Shown in pieces: positions 24,165-30,460 of a stretch of 30,460 bases of DNA. The DNA lies in NCBI GenBank assembly GCA_037134755.1, contig JBAXLO010000029.1, forward strand, positions 1 through 30,460, in the 5' to 3' direction. A program made the position numbers and the translations under genes. Origin of the DNA: JBAXLO01 sp037134755. GTDB lineage: Bacteria; Bacteroidota; Bacteroidia; Bacteroidales; JACABE01. Every line of letters begins with the position of its first letter. Within the stretch, counting starts at the first letter, position 1. The notes under the pieces were generated by a model. That model did not search any database. It was given only the letters and a program-made list of their open reading frames with translations, and was not told where the DNA came from.

Positions 24165-24329
24165 ATGAAAGATAAAATTACATTTAACAATTGCTATGTT
24201 AATATAAATATCATTAACTACACAAAAAATGCACTTAAAAAGAAAAAGACAAATAATATTTTTAAAATAATCTTAAAAATAATTCAGGCTATTTTTAAGA
24301 TTATATCATTTATTATTAATTTATTTTAA
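24165..24329 (+). CDS. Small plus-strand peptide with an amphipathic, membrane-seeking tail
   Basis: A 54-codon ORF begins MKDKITFNNCYVNINIINYT and ends with a Lys/Ile/Phe-rich amphipathic helix (IFKIILKIIQAIFKII). A strong terminator on the same strand follows 25 nt later (24354-24390), which supports a real transcript. It is the only likely plus-strand gene in the window and converges on the GIY-YIG gene. A hairpin GCACTT...AAGTGC precedes it near 24112-24132. The form resembles small membrane-active toxins of type I systems, but no family is recognised. Confidence 0.5.
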   Translation: MKDKITFNNCYVNINIINYTKNALKKKKTNNIFKIILKIIQAIFKIISFIINLF

Positions 24330-24350
24330 TAAGTTTGTCATTTATAGAGT

Positions 24351-24390
24351 AAAAACAAGAGGCTATTTTACTTATAGTCTCTTGTTTTTT
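24351..24390 (+). terminator. Bidirectional terminator between convergent genes
   Basis: AACAAGAG (24354-24361) pairs with CTCTTGTT (24379-24386), with inner GCTAT/ATAGT pairing, followed by TTTTTT on the plus strand and preceded by AAAAA for the minus strand. It can serve both the small plus gene and the GIY-YIG gene. Confidence 0.85.
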
Positions 24391-24458
24391 AATAATTTTT
24401 TTAAATTGTTTATAAAAGTGTTAATGTCTTTTATTGTCAAACATCAATAATCATTGGC

Positions 24459-25040
24459 TTATAGCATTATTTTATATCGACTATTTTCATCTTGTTCAAT
24501 AAATTCAACTCCCTTTTCAACGAATGCATTTATAATTTTCTCAATTGTTTCTCTTTGTGGTCTAGTTATATTATTTTCAAAATTAATAATTGTTTGCTCA
24601 TTTAAATTACTTAGCCTTGCAAGTTCAGATTGTGTTAATTGTAGAGCATTTCTTGTAATTTTGCAAACTTCTGCTGTAAAAAGATTACTTCTTTTTTTAT
24701 CTAATGACCAATTATCTGGAACAAAAGTATAGAATTTTAAACTTGAGATTAGCTTTTGGATTTCAGAAATATCGCTTTCATTTATATTAAACCATTCTCC
24801 ACGAATATGTTTAAGTCTAAAATTATAATGTAGTTCTTTTTCAATCTTAATAGCATTCTCTATGCTATCAGCTTTATATTTGAAAAGAATACTTAAAAAG
24901 TTAGGACTTCCAACATTTAAAATACTTAATCTATTTTCTACATTATCTGTTATTCCAATTTTTAGAGGTCCATTTTTTTGTCCAATTGCATAAATCCATT
25001 TTTTAGATTTAAGAATATCTTTATTCTTTTGTTGATTCAT
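24459..25040 (-). CDS. GIY-YIG (T5orf172-type) domain fused to an XRE-family HTH
   Basis: Residues about 13-95 match the T5orf172/MUG113 branch of GIY-YIG nucleases: WIYAIGQKNGPLKIGIT, an Arg in VENRLSILN, a Glu/His pair in IEKELHYNF and the closing GEWFNI. Residues about 125-185 form a Cro/CI-type helix-turn-helix (LQLTQSELARLSNLNEQTI then NFENN and GVEFIE). It could be a nuclease targeted by its own DNA-binding domain or a regulator. It starts 15 nt after the adhesin gene stop and is the last gene of that operon. The combination with surface genes is unexplained. Confidence 0.88.
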   Translation of the reverse strand: MNQQKNKDILKSKKWIYAIGQKNGPLKIGITDNVENRLSILNVGSPNFLSILFKYKADSIENAIKIEKELHYNFRLKHIRGEWFNINESDISEIQKLISSLKFYTFVPDNWSLDKKRSNLFTAEVCKITRNALQLTQSELARLSNLNEQTIINFENNITRPQRETIEKIINAFVEKGVEFIEQDENSRYKIML

Positions 25041-25055
25041 TGTGTATTTTTAATT

Positions 25056-28000
25056 TTAAAAATTCCTTATTGCACGTACATAAAAAGTTGGATAGTATTT
25101 ATTACGCGCGTATTGGCTTCCATCTGAAAAAAGTTGACACCAAGCAACACAATCAGTAAAATTATTATTTCCATCATTACAAACATTTCCACCGTCTGTA
25201 GAACTCCAATAATAAGAAGAATTGGAAAATCCCCCAATTAAAACCTTATTACTATTAAGTAAATTTAATTCATCCTTACTTGGTAAATACCAGTCACTAT
25301 AACCACCTAATGATAAATCATGACACAATTTAGCTGCATAACTACCTGCTCCTTGATTAGCAATAATTGCATTTGTATTAGCTAAACCTGTGCCTAAAGC
25401 TGTTCCTGTTGCACCAGTTATTGTAGGACTTCCATTATACCATTGTATTCCTGTGCTTTGGTCACTTGGTGCAGCTATTAAACCATGTACTTGTCCAACT
25501 ATGTAGCCAGGATCTCCAGATTGTAAGATATAGGCAATAATTCCACCTTGATAGCTTACGCCTATACCACCAGTTGTAAAATTTACTTGATTGCCATATG
25601 ATGTACCCACACTATTTGTAGCGTAAGCTCTGACATAATAAGTTGTTCCTGGCATTAATCCATTTATTGAACTGTTATATATTCCTATTCCTGTACTATC
25701 TGTAGTTTTACTGTCTGTTATGGTAGGATTTGAAAATATACTCCAACAAACACCACGAGCTATTATTGTAGCTGCTCCATCACTACTTATGTTACCACCA
25801 GAAGTTGCTGTAGTTGCACTTATATTACCTATTGTAGCAGTTGTTAGTGTAGGTAATATAGGGGGTAAAGTATTAAACGATAATGTCATTCCATAATTTG
25901 TGCCATTACTATTAGTTGCATAAGCTCTTATATAATAAGTTGTATTTGGTATTAATCCTGTAATATTACTTGTAAAATTTCCACCTCCTGTACCATCAGT
26001 AGTTTTACTATCTAATATTGTTGGTGTTATTCCTGTACTCCAACATACTCCTCTTTCAGTAACAGTAAAACCGCCATCTGCAATAATAGTACCTCCACTA
26101 GTTGCAGTATAAAAAGATATTGAAGATACAGAGGTTGTTGTTAATTGAGGTGTAAAAACAGTAGTTGTGTTTTGCCATGATGGCAAATTTGAATTATTTA
26201 TTGTTAATACTTGTCCAGATGTCCCTGGATGTAATATTAACCAAGCAGTACCATTCCAATATTGCAAGTCACCGTTTGTAGTACCTGTAAGATTTGAAGA
26301 AGTTGTATTTATTATATAAGGGCTTGCAGTTGTACCAGCACCAGTAACAGTTACATTCGTACCTGATGTAACTTTAGTTTCCGAACCATCTATTATTGGT
26401 TTATTTATTAAATCATTATAATTACCACTAAATCCTGCTGGTAATTTAACGAAACTACCACCTGTCAAAAATAAAGTATCATTAGAAATACTAAGTATTT
26501 GTAATTCGTTTGTAATAAATCCAGAGTTATTTATTAATTGGTTTGTTTGTGTTGGAATTACAGGTATATTATTTAAATCATTGTAATTACCACTTATGGC
26601 TACAGTAGCTAAAGTTGGAGACCCTAATAAGCTACTATATTGACCATCAAATAAAGTTGGTTTATTTTTAATACTTAACCAAGTGCTATCCCATAGTGAA
26701 GGTTTACCAATTAAATCAGAATATGAGCCACTAAATAAAATAGGCAGATTACTTAAATCAGTATAACTGCCACTTGTGGCTACTGTAGATAAAGCTGGTT
26801 TACCAGTTAAGCTTGTCCAAGTTCCATCAAATAGTGTTGGCTTATTTGTTAAGCTATTGTAGTTACCATCAAATAAAGTAGGTTTATTTAATATCTGACT
26901 TAATCCTGTAACACTGTTCCAATCAGTTTGTACTTGTGCTGCTGGTATTGTTGGTTTATTACTTAAATCAGTATAACTTCCACTTGTGGCTACTGTAGAT
27001 AAAGTTGGTTTACCAGTTAAACTTGTCCAAGTTCCATCAAATAAAGTAGGTTTATTTAATATCTGACTTAATCCTGTAACACTATTCCAATCACTATTAA
27101 CTTGTGCTGATGGAATTGTAGGTTGATTACTTAAATCAGTATAGCTTCCACTTGTTGCAACGGTTGCTAGAGTGGGTTTGTTTTTAATGCTTGCATAAGT
27201 GCTGTCCCATAATGTAGGTTTGTTGGTTAAACTGTTATAATTACCGTTAAATAATGAAGGTTGATTACTTAAATCAGTATAGCTTCCACTTGTGGCTACT
27301 GTAGAGAAAGTTGGTTTACCTGATAAGCTTGTCCAAGTTCCATCAAAAAGTGTTGGTTTGTTTTTAATACTAGCCCAAGTGCTATCCCATAAAGTTGGCT
27401 TACCTGTTAAATCTGAATAAGCACCACTAAATGTTGTTGGTTTGTTTGATAAATCATTATAACTACCGCTTGTGGCTACTGTAGATAAAGTTGGTTTACT
27501 ATTTAAGCTGTTCCAAGTTCCATCAAATAGAGTGGGTTTATTTGTTAAACTATTGTAGTTACCATCAAATAATGTAGGTTTATTTAATATCTGACTTAAA
27601 CCCGTAACACTGTTCCAATCACTGTTAACTTGTGCTGCTGGTATTGAAGGAGTATTGCTTAAATCAGTATAGCTACCGCTTGTAGCAATAGAAGCAAAAT
27701 TAGGTTTATTCTTAATTGTAGCCCATGTACTATCCCAAAGACTTGGTTTACCAGTTAAGCTAGTCCAAGTTCCATCAAATAACGTAGGTTTGTTTAATAT
27801 CTGACTTAAACCTGTTGTTGCATTCCAATCACTGTTTACCTGTGCAGCCGGCATTGTAGGTTTATTAAGTAGTACACCCATTCCTGTTGTAGCATTCCAA
27901 TCTGTTTGTACTTGAGCAGGAGGAATAATAGGTTTATTTAGTATCTGACTTAAACCATTAGTACTGTTCCAGTCGCTGTTTACTTGTGCCAAAGGAATAG

Positions 28001-28574
28001 CTGGTTTGTTAAGTAAGACTCCCATACCTGTTGTAGCATTCCAATCTGTTTGTACTTGTGCAGCTGGTATATTAGGTTTATTTGTAAGGTCATTATAATT
28101 TCCACTAAATCCATTTTTTGCATTTAAGGCATAGTAAGCAAAAGGGACAGATAATAACTTCTGAGCTCCCATTAATTTATATTCGTTAGTACCTTTAAAA
28201 TCAATTTCTACCTTTAGCCACTGATCAGTTGTACTCCAATCAATATTTAAAATATTATTATATAATCCGGCATTTGTAATAAAGCCCTGCCCAATTACTA
28301 AAGAAAACATACCATGTGAATCAGTATATGTAGTATGTGTTTCCTGATATAGAACTGCACCGGTTGCACTACTTGAAAGAATTGAAAACCTTACATTAAT
28401 AGCTTTATCTGGGATAATATTGCCTTGAATGTCCATTCCTGCAATTTCTTTACCATTTTCATCAACTGCTACTGCCTGATAATTTATTCCATTTACTTGT
28501 GCATTATTTATTTTAGGTAATATTATAAAAGCAATTAAAATTGCTATAAATATTAGAGTATTTAATGTTCTCAT
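25056..28574 (-). CDS. Secreted repeat-rich adhesin with tail-fibre-like repeats and Lcl/DUF1566-like end
   Basis: This 1172-residue protein has a signal peptide (about 1-25), then a Bacteroidota N-terminal domain beginning GINYQAVAVDENGKEIAG. Residues about 160-690 hold some two dozen short repeats of the type SYTDLSNKPTIPAAQV and FDGTWTSLTGKPTL, the G-x-Y-x-D-L-x-N-K-P pattern of trimeric phage tail fibres and collagen-like adhesins. Residues about 815-1005 are two Fn3-like repeats (GVCWS ... YYIRAYATNSNGT). The last 155 residues form an Lcl/DUF1566-like C-type-lectin-related domain with SDWYLPSKDELNLL, YYWSST and YVRAIRNF. It likely binds a surface or partner cell. It is third in a four-gene operon. 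Confidence 0.85.
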   Translation of the reverse strand: MRTLNTLIFIAILIAFIILPKINNAQVNGINYQAVAVDENGKEIAGMDIQGNIIPDKAINVRFSILSSSATGAVLYQETHTTYTDSHGMFSLVIGQGFITNAGLYNNILNIDWSTTDQWLKVEIDFKGTNEYKLMGAQKLLSVPFAYYALNAKNGFSGNYNDLTNKPNIPAAQVQTDWNATTGMGVLLNKPAIPLAQVNSDWNSTNGLSQILNKPIIPPAQVQTDWNATTGMGVLLNKPTMPAAQVNSDWNATTGLSQILNKPTLFDGTWTSLTGKPSLWDSTWATIKNKPNFASIATSGSYTDLSNTPSIPAAQVNSDWNSVTGLSQILNKPTLFDGNYNSLTNKPTLFDGTWNSLNSKPTLSTVATSGSYNDLSNKPTTFSGAYSDLTGKPTLWDSTWASIKNKPTLFDGTWTSLSGKPTFSTVATSGSYTDLSNQPSLFNGNYNSLTNKPTLWDSTYASIKNKPTLATVATSGSYTDLSNQPTIPSAQVNSDWNSVTGLSQILNKPTLFDGTWTSLTGKPTLSTVATSGSYTDLSNKPTIPAAQVQTDWNSVTGLSQILNKPTLFDGNYNSLTNKPTLFDGTWTSLTGKPALSTVATSGSYTDLSNLPILFSGSYSDLIGKPSLWDSTWLSIKNKPTLFDGQYSSLLGSPTLATVAISGNYNDLNNIPVIPTQTNQLINNSGFITNELQILSISNDTLFLTGGSFVKLPAGFSGNYNDLINKPIIDGSETKVTSGTNVTVTGAGTTASPYIINTTSSNLTGTTNGDLQYWNGTAWLILHPGTSGQVLTINNSNLPSWQNTTTVFTPQLTTTSVSSISFYTATSGGTIIADGGFTVTERGVCWSTGITPTILDSKTTDGTGGGNFTSNITGLIPNTTYYIRAYATNSNGTNYGMTLSFNTLPPILPTLTTATIGNISATTATSGGNISSDGAATIIARGVCWSIFSNPTITDSKTTDSTGIGIYNSSINGLMPGTTYYVRAYATNSVGTSYGNQVNFTTGGIGVSYQGGIIAYILQSGDPGYIVGQVHGLIAAPSDQSTGIQWYNGSPTITGATGTALGTGLANTNAIIANQGAGSYAAKLCHDLSLGGYSDWYLPSKDELNLLNSNKVLIGGFSNSSYYWSSTDGGNVCNDGNNNFTDCVAWCQLFSDGSQYARNKYYPTFYVRAIRNF
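26560..28110 (-). repeat. Tandem repeat block inside the adhesin gene
   Basis: DNA repeats of roughly 60-130 nt built from a few interchangeable units (encoding SYTDLSNKP, TWTSLTGKP, SDWNSVTGLSQILNKP) fill this stretch. Several copies are nearly identical at the DNA level, so copy number can change by recombination. Confidence 0.8.
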
Positions 28575-28586
28575 ATTGATATTTTT

Positions 28587-29222
28587 TTATGATTTTTTCT
28601 TTGTAATTTTAAATAATAAGCCAAAATGTATAGATGAGGCACGATTGTATAATTCTTTTGACCCACCATTAATATTTTTATCTAGTTGATTTAATCCTAT
28701 ATCGTTCCTAAATTCTAAAAACAATCCATTATTTTCTGAGAAATCATATATAAATCCAAGATTCATGTTTATTCCAAAATCATTTACTGATAAAGCTCTG
28801 TTAGAAATCAAATCATAAGATTCGGAGCCTATAATTTGATTAGCTTTAAACAAATATGAGTAATAAAACCCTAATCCAAAATAAGGTTTTAAATTATGTC
28901 TATTAAAAATATATCCAATCCCAAAGTTAATATCTAAATAATTTAAATTCCACTCAATATTTGTATTATTAACACTTGATTCTGCACCATAATTTTTATA
29001 AGCCAACTCAGGTCTTAAATAGATTCCAGAACTTAATGTTTTAAGATAATCAAACGCATAAGAAAATTTTACAACTCTGTTTAAATTTGGATCTTCGTTG
29101 CCTTGTGAATCTTTGAATTTAAAACCTGTAAAATTTTGTGCGAAGTTTATACCAACTTTATCTTGTGCATAATTTAAAATTGGTATAAGCATAAATATTA
29201 AAATAATTAATTTATTTCTCAT
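28587..29222 (-). CDS. Outer-membrane beta-barrel protein (PorT-like)
   Basis: This 211-residue protein has a signal peptide (about 1-19, ending NYAQ) and alternating amphipathic strands with paired aromatic residues typical of an eight-stranded barrel (LRPELAYKNYGAES, YLDINFGIGYIFNRH, LKPYFGLGFYYSY, FLEFRNDIGLNQL). It ends in the usual IHFGLLFKITKKKS. It lies 8 nt from the T9SS-sorted gene and 12 nt from the adhesin gene, so all three are co-transcribed; it may hold or export its neighbours at the outer membrane. Confidence 0.8.
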   Translation of the reverse strand: MRNKLIILIFMLIPILNYAQDKVGINFAQNFTGFKFKDSQGNEDPNLNRVVKFSYAFDYLKTLSSGIYLRPELAYKNYGAESSVNNTNIEWNLNYLDINFGIGYIFNRHNLKPYFGLGFYYSYLFKANQIIGSESYDLISNRALSVNDFGINMNLGFIYDFSENNGLFLEFRNDIGLNQLDKNINGGSKELYNRASSIHFGLLFKITKKKS

Positions 29223-29230
29223 TTTATTTA

Positions 29231-29704
29231 TTATTTGATGATGATTAATTTTTTTGAAGCATATAATTCATTATTCTTAACAATAGATACTAAGTATATC
29301 CCATTTGCTAAATCTGAGCAATCAATTTTATTTATTGATTTTTCAGAATGAATTCTCTTTAATTCTTTTCCACTTATTAATGTTATTACAATCTCAAAAT
29401 CAGTAAAAACACCAGATATTAAAAGTTCTGTTTCAATTGTTGTTGGATTTGGGTAAAGATTAATGGTAATATTGCTTTCAGTTATAGGTTGAAAAGTAAA
29501 AATAATAGGTTGTTGAAAGCCTTGCCTTAATTGTTGACCATTAAAAAAACAATTAGTATTTGAGGATTGACCAGCAGTTTGCCTTAATAATATATTGTTA
29601 TTATAACTACTTTTACCAAAACAACTTATACTAGACCTTTGTATTGATTGACAATAGGGTTTTAAAACGATTATTAAAAAAATAAATAGTAAAAACTTTT
29701 TCAT
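29231..29704 (-). CDS. Small secreted protein with type IX secretion sorting domain
   Basis: This 157-residue protein has a signal peptide (about 1-18), a short mature part with LRQTAGQSSNTNC and GQQLRQGFQQP as in many small Bacteroidota surface proteins, and a C-terminal type A sorting domain (about 80-157) with INLYPNPTT, GKELKRI and LANGIYLVSI. This domain directs export through the T9SS and cell-surface attachment. First gene of the surface operon; a long structured element lies about 60 nt upstream. Confidence 0.9.
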   Translation of the reverse strand: MKKFLLFIFLIIVLKPYCQSIQRSSISCFGKSSYNNNILLRQTAGQSSNTNCFFNGQQLRQGFQQPIIFTFQPITESNITINLYPNPTTIETELLISGVFTDFEIVITLISGKELKRIHSEKSINKIDCSDLANGIYLVSIVKNNELYASKKLIIIK

Positions 29705-29761
29705 TCATTCTGTTATTATTTCCCTCTGTCCCTCCGAAGAGTTATTTAATTTTTAAGAAAT

Positions 29762-29923
29762 AAAAAAGCGTGGGACTATAACTACATTCGTCTAAGAGGC
29801 TCTCGCGAAACCCACACAACTAATAAGTAAAGCCCACGCCATAGCGTGAGCGTTATTACTTATTATTTCCGTTGTGTTAAAACTTGCGAGATTTTCTTAG
29901 ACAGAAATAAAAGCTAACGCTTT
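29762..29923 (-). ncRNA. Long imperfect hairpin: structured RNA or palindromic mobile remnant
   Basis: Nested arms pair over the whole element: AAAGCGT/ACGCTTT (29764-29770 with 29917-29923), GTCTAAGA/TCTTAGAC (29790-29797 with 29895-29902), TCTCGCGAA/TTGCGAGA, ACACAAC/GTTGTGT (29814-29820 with 29871-29877), AATAAGTAA/TTACTTATT (29822-29830 with 29856-29864) and CACGC/GCGTG. On the minus strand an alternative pairing GCGTGGG...CCCACGC followed by TTTTTT would make a terminator. No ORF. It precedes the surface operon, so a leader attenuator is possible. Confidence 0.55.
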
Positions 29924-30040
29924 CTTATATTATTCATATTTATAATTTATGTCATACAATTATTATTATTCACGAGTACAAAAGTAATAAAATTTAATTA
30001 CGTACACATTATTTTTAAATTTATTTTCAATATTCTTTTA
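29924..30040. other. AT-rich spacer, nothing recognised
   Basis: The stretch between the structured element and the terminator at 30041 is AT-rich with no ORF, RNA or clear promoter that I can support. Confidence 0.5.
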
Positions 30041-30078
30041 AAAAACAAAAAGCTCTACCAAAATCAATTGATAGAGCC
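30041..30078 (-). terminator. Intrinsic terminator after the right-edge gene
   Basis: GCTCTATC and GGTAGAGC (minus strand, 30077-30070 and 30059-30052) form an 8-bp stem with one G-U pair, followed by TTTTTGTTTTTT. It ends transcription of the gene at 30127. Confidence 0.75.
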
Positions 30079-30126
30079 TTAAATTATTATTTCTTTAAAT
30101 CACTAATTCACCAAATCACCAAATCG

Positions 30127-30460
30127 CTAAATCAAAGGTTCCATATCTATAGTTATGGTCTGTTCTATATCAGTAACATTTATATCCTTACTACCGGGTT
30201 TATAATAAATAGCATTAGCTAATACTTTCTGTGCACCCTGTTCAGCTTCAATACTAGGAGTACCCACCAACGAAGTTAAATATGTTTGAGTTTCACCAGC
30301 TACTAATACAATACCACCAACAATAATATTACCTGTGTTTATATCTTTCAATACTACTACAATAGTTCCAACAGGAATCAAAGGATTTCGGATCAAGAAA
30401 TATATTTGAGGATAAGAAAATATTTCTTTATTTTGCAATAAAAAACGTATGCAAATAAAA
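30127..30460 (-). CDS. Uncharacterised protein, probably 5'-incomplete at the window edge
   Basis: The frame is open from the stop at 30127 to the right edge. The only start inside the window is a TTG at 30438 (103 codons); no ATG is available, so the true start may lie outside. The protein is beta-rich (IPVGTIVVVLKDINTGN, then IIVGGIVLVAGETQTYL), with no catalytic motif or TM segment. Its terminator and the 9-bp tandem repeats over its stop (30100-30135) resemble the style of the phage-like blocks. A virion-related role is a guess from context. Confidence 0.55.
   Translation of the reverse strand, partial: FICIRFLLQNKEIFSYPQIYFLIRNPLIPVGTIVVVLKDINTGNIIVGGIVLVAGETQTYLTSLVGTPSIEAEQGAQKVLANAIYYKPGSKDINVTDIEQTITIDMEPLI

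Noticed and set aside
25056..25260. Diversity-generating retroelement variable region
   Set aside because: The DUF1566-like tip is a compatible fold, but no template repeat or reverse transcriptase is in the window.

Overview
The window comes from an AT-rich Bacteroidota genome. The evidence is a type IX secretion sorting-domain protein, a PorT-like outer-membrane barrel, promoters of the TTTG / TAnnTTTG type used by the Bacteroidota primary sigma factor, and virion-protein families (DUF6712-like and others) known mainly from this phylum. Every long gene is on the minus strand, so the window is best read from right to left. One small plus-strand gene stands out.

Layout, right to left. 30460-30041: an unknown, probably 5'-incomplete small gene with a terminator. 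29923-29762: a long imperfect hairpin (structured RNA or MITE-like). 29704-24459: a four-gene cell-surface operon (T9SS-sorted protein, outer-membrane barrel, 1172-residue repeat-rich adhesin ending in an Lcl/DUF1566-like domain, GIY-YIG/HTH protein). 24329-24165: a plus-strand small peptide gene with a terminator. 23970-23641: degenerate interspersed repeats cutting into a phage-type gene. 23690-20735: phage head-like genes (S49 protease plus scaffold, major-capsid-like, membrane-anchored structural-like, 67 aa). 20504-15991: an uncharacterised protein and a pair of DUF262 (GmrSD-like) proteins. 15723-15484: a promoter and terminator with no gene between them. 15275-14064: a small gene and a 239-aa element gene. 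13913-6564: a three-gene candidate defence operon (SF1 helicase with Vsr-like nuclease and GreA/B C-terminal-like domain, ComEC-type MBL hydrolase, four-TM protein). 6228-5035: a toxin-antitoxin-chaperone operon matching CmdTAC. 4896-2968: a portal-like protein with an N-terminal membrane anchor plus a DUF6712-like protein. 2876-1142: an AbiE type IV toxin-antitoxin pair with its operator sites. 1071-599: an array of six unrelated perfect or near-perfect palindromes. 398-1: a small membrane protein and the start of another gene.

How it fits together. Phage-virion-like genes occur as short transcription blocks, and at least four defence or toxin-antitoxin cargoes lie between them. Four blocks start with the same promoter: on the minus strand TGTCC, a T-tract, then T(A/T)nnTTTGC, with exactly 23 nt between TGTCC and the -7 element in all four. 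Several blocks end in strong hairpin terminators. This suggests one dispersed, co-regulated phage-derived element serving as a platform for defence genes. The early ATG of the portal-like protein is supported by its promoter, so its membrane anchor looks designed rather than decayed. The protease gene, by contrast, has lost its 5' end to repeats. Homology calls come from reading the proteins, since no database could be searched.
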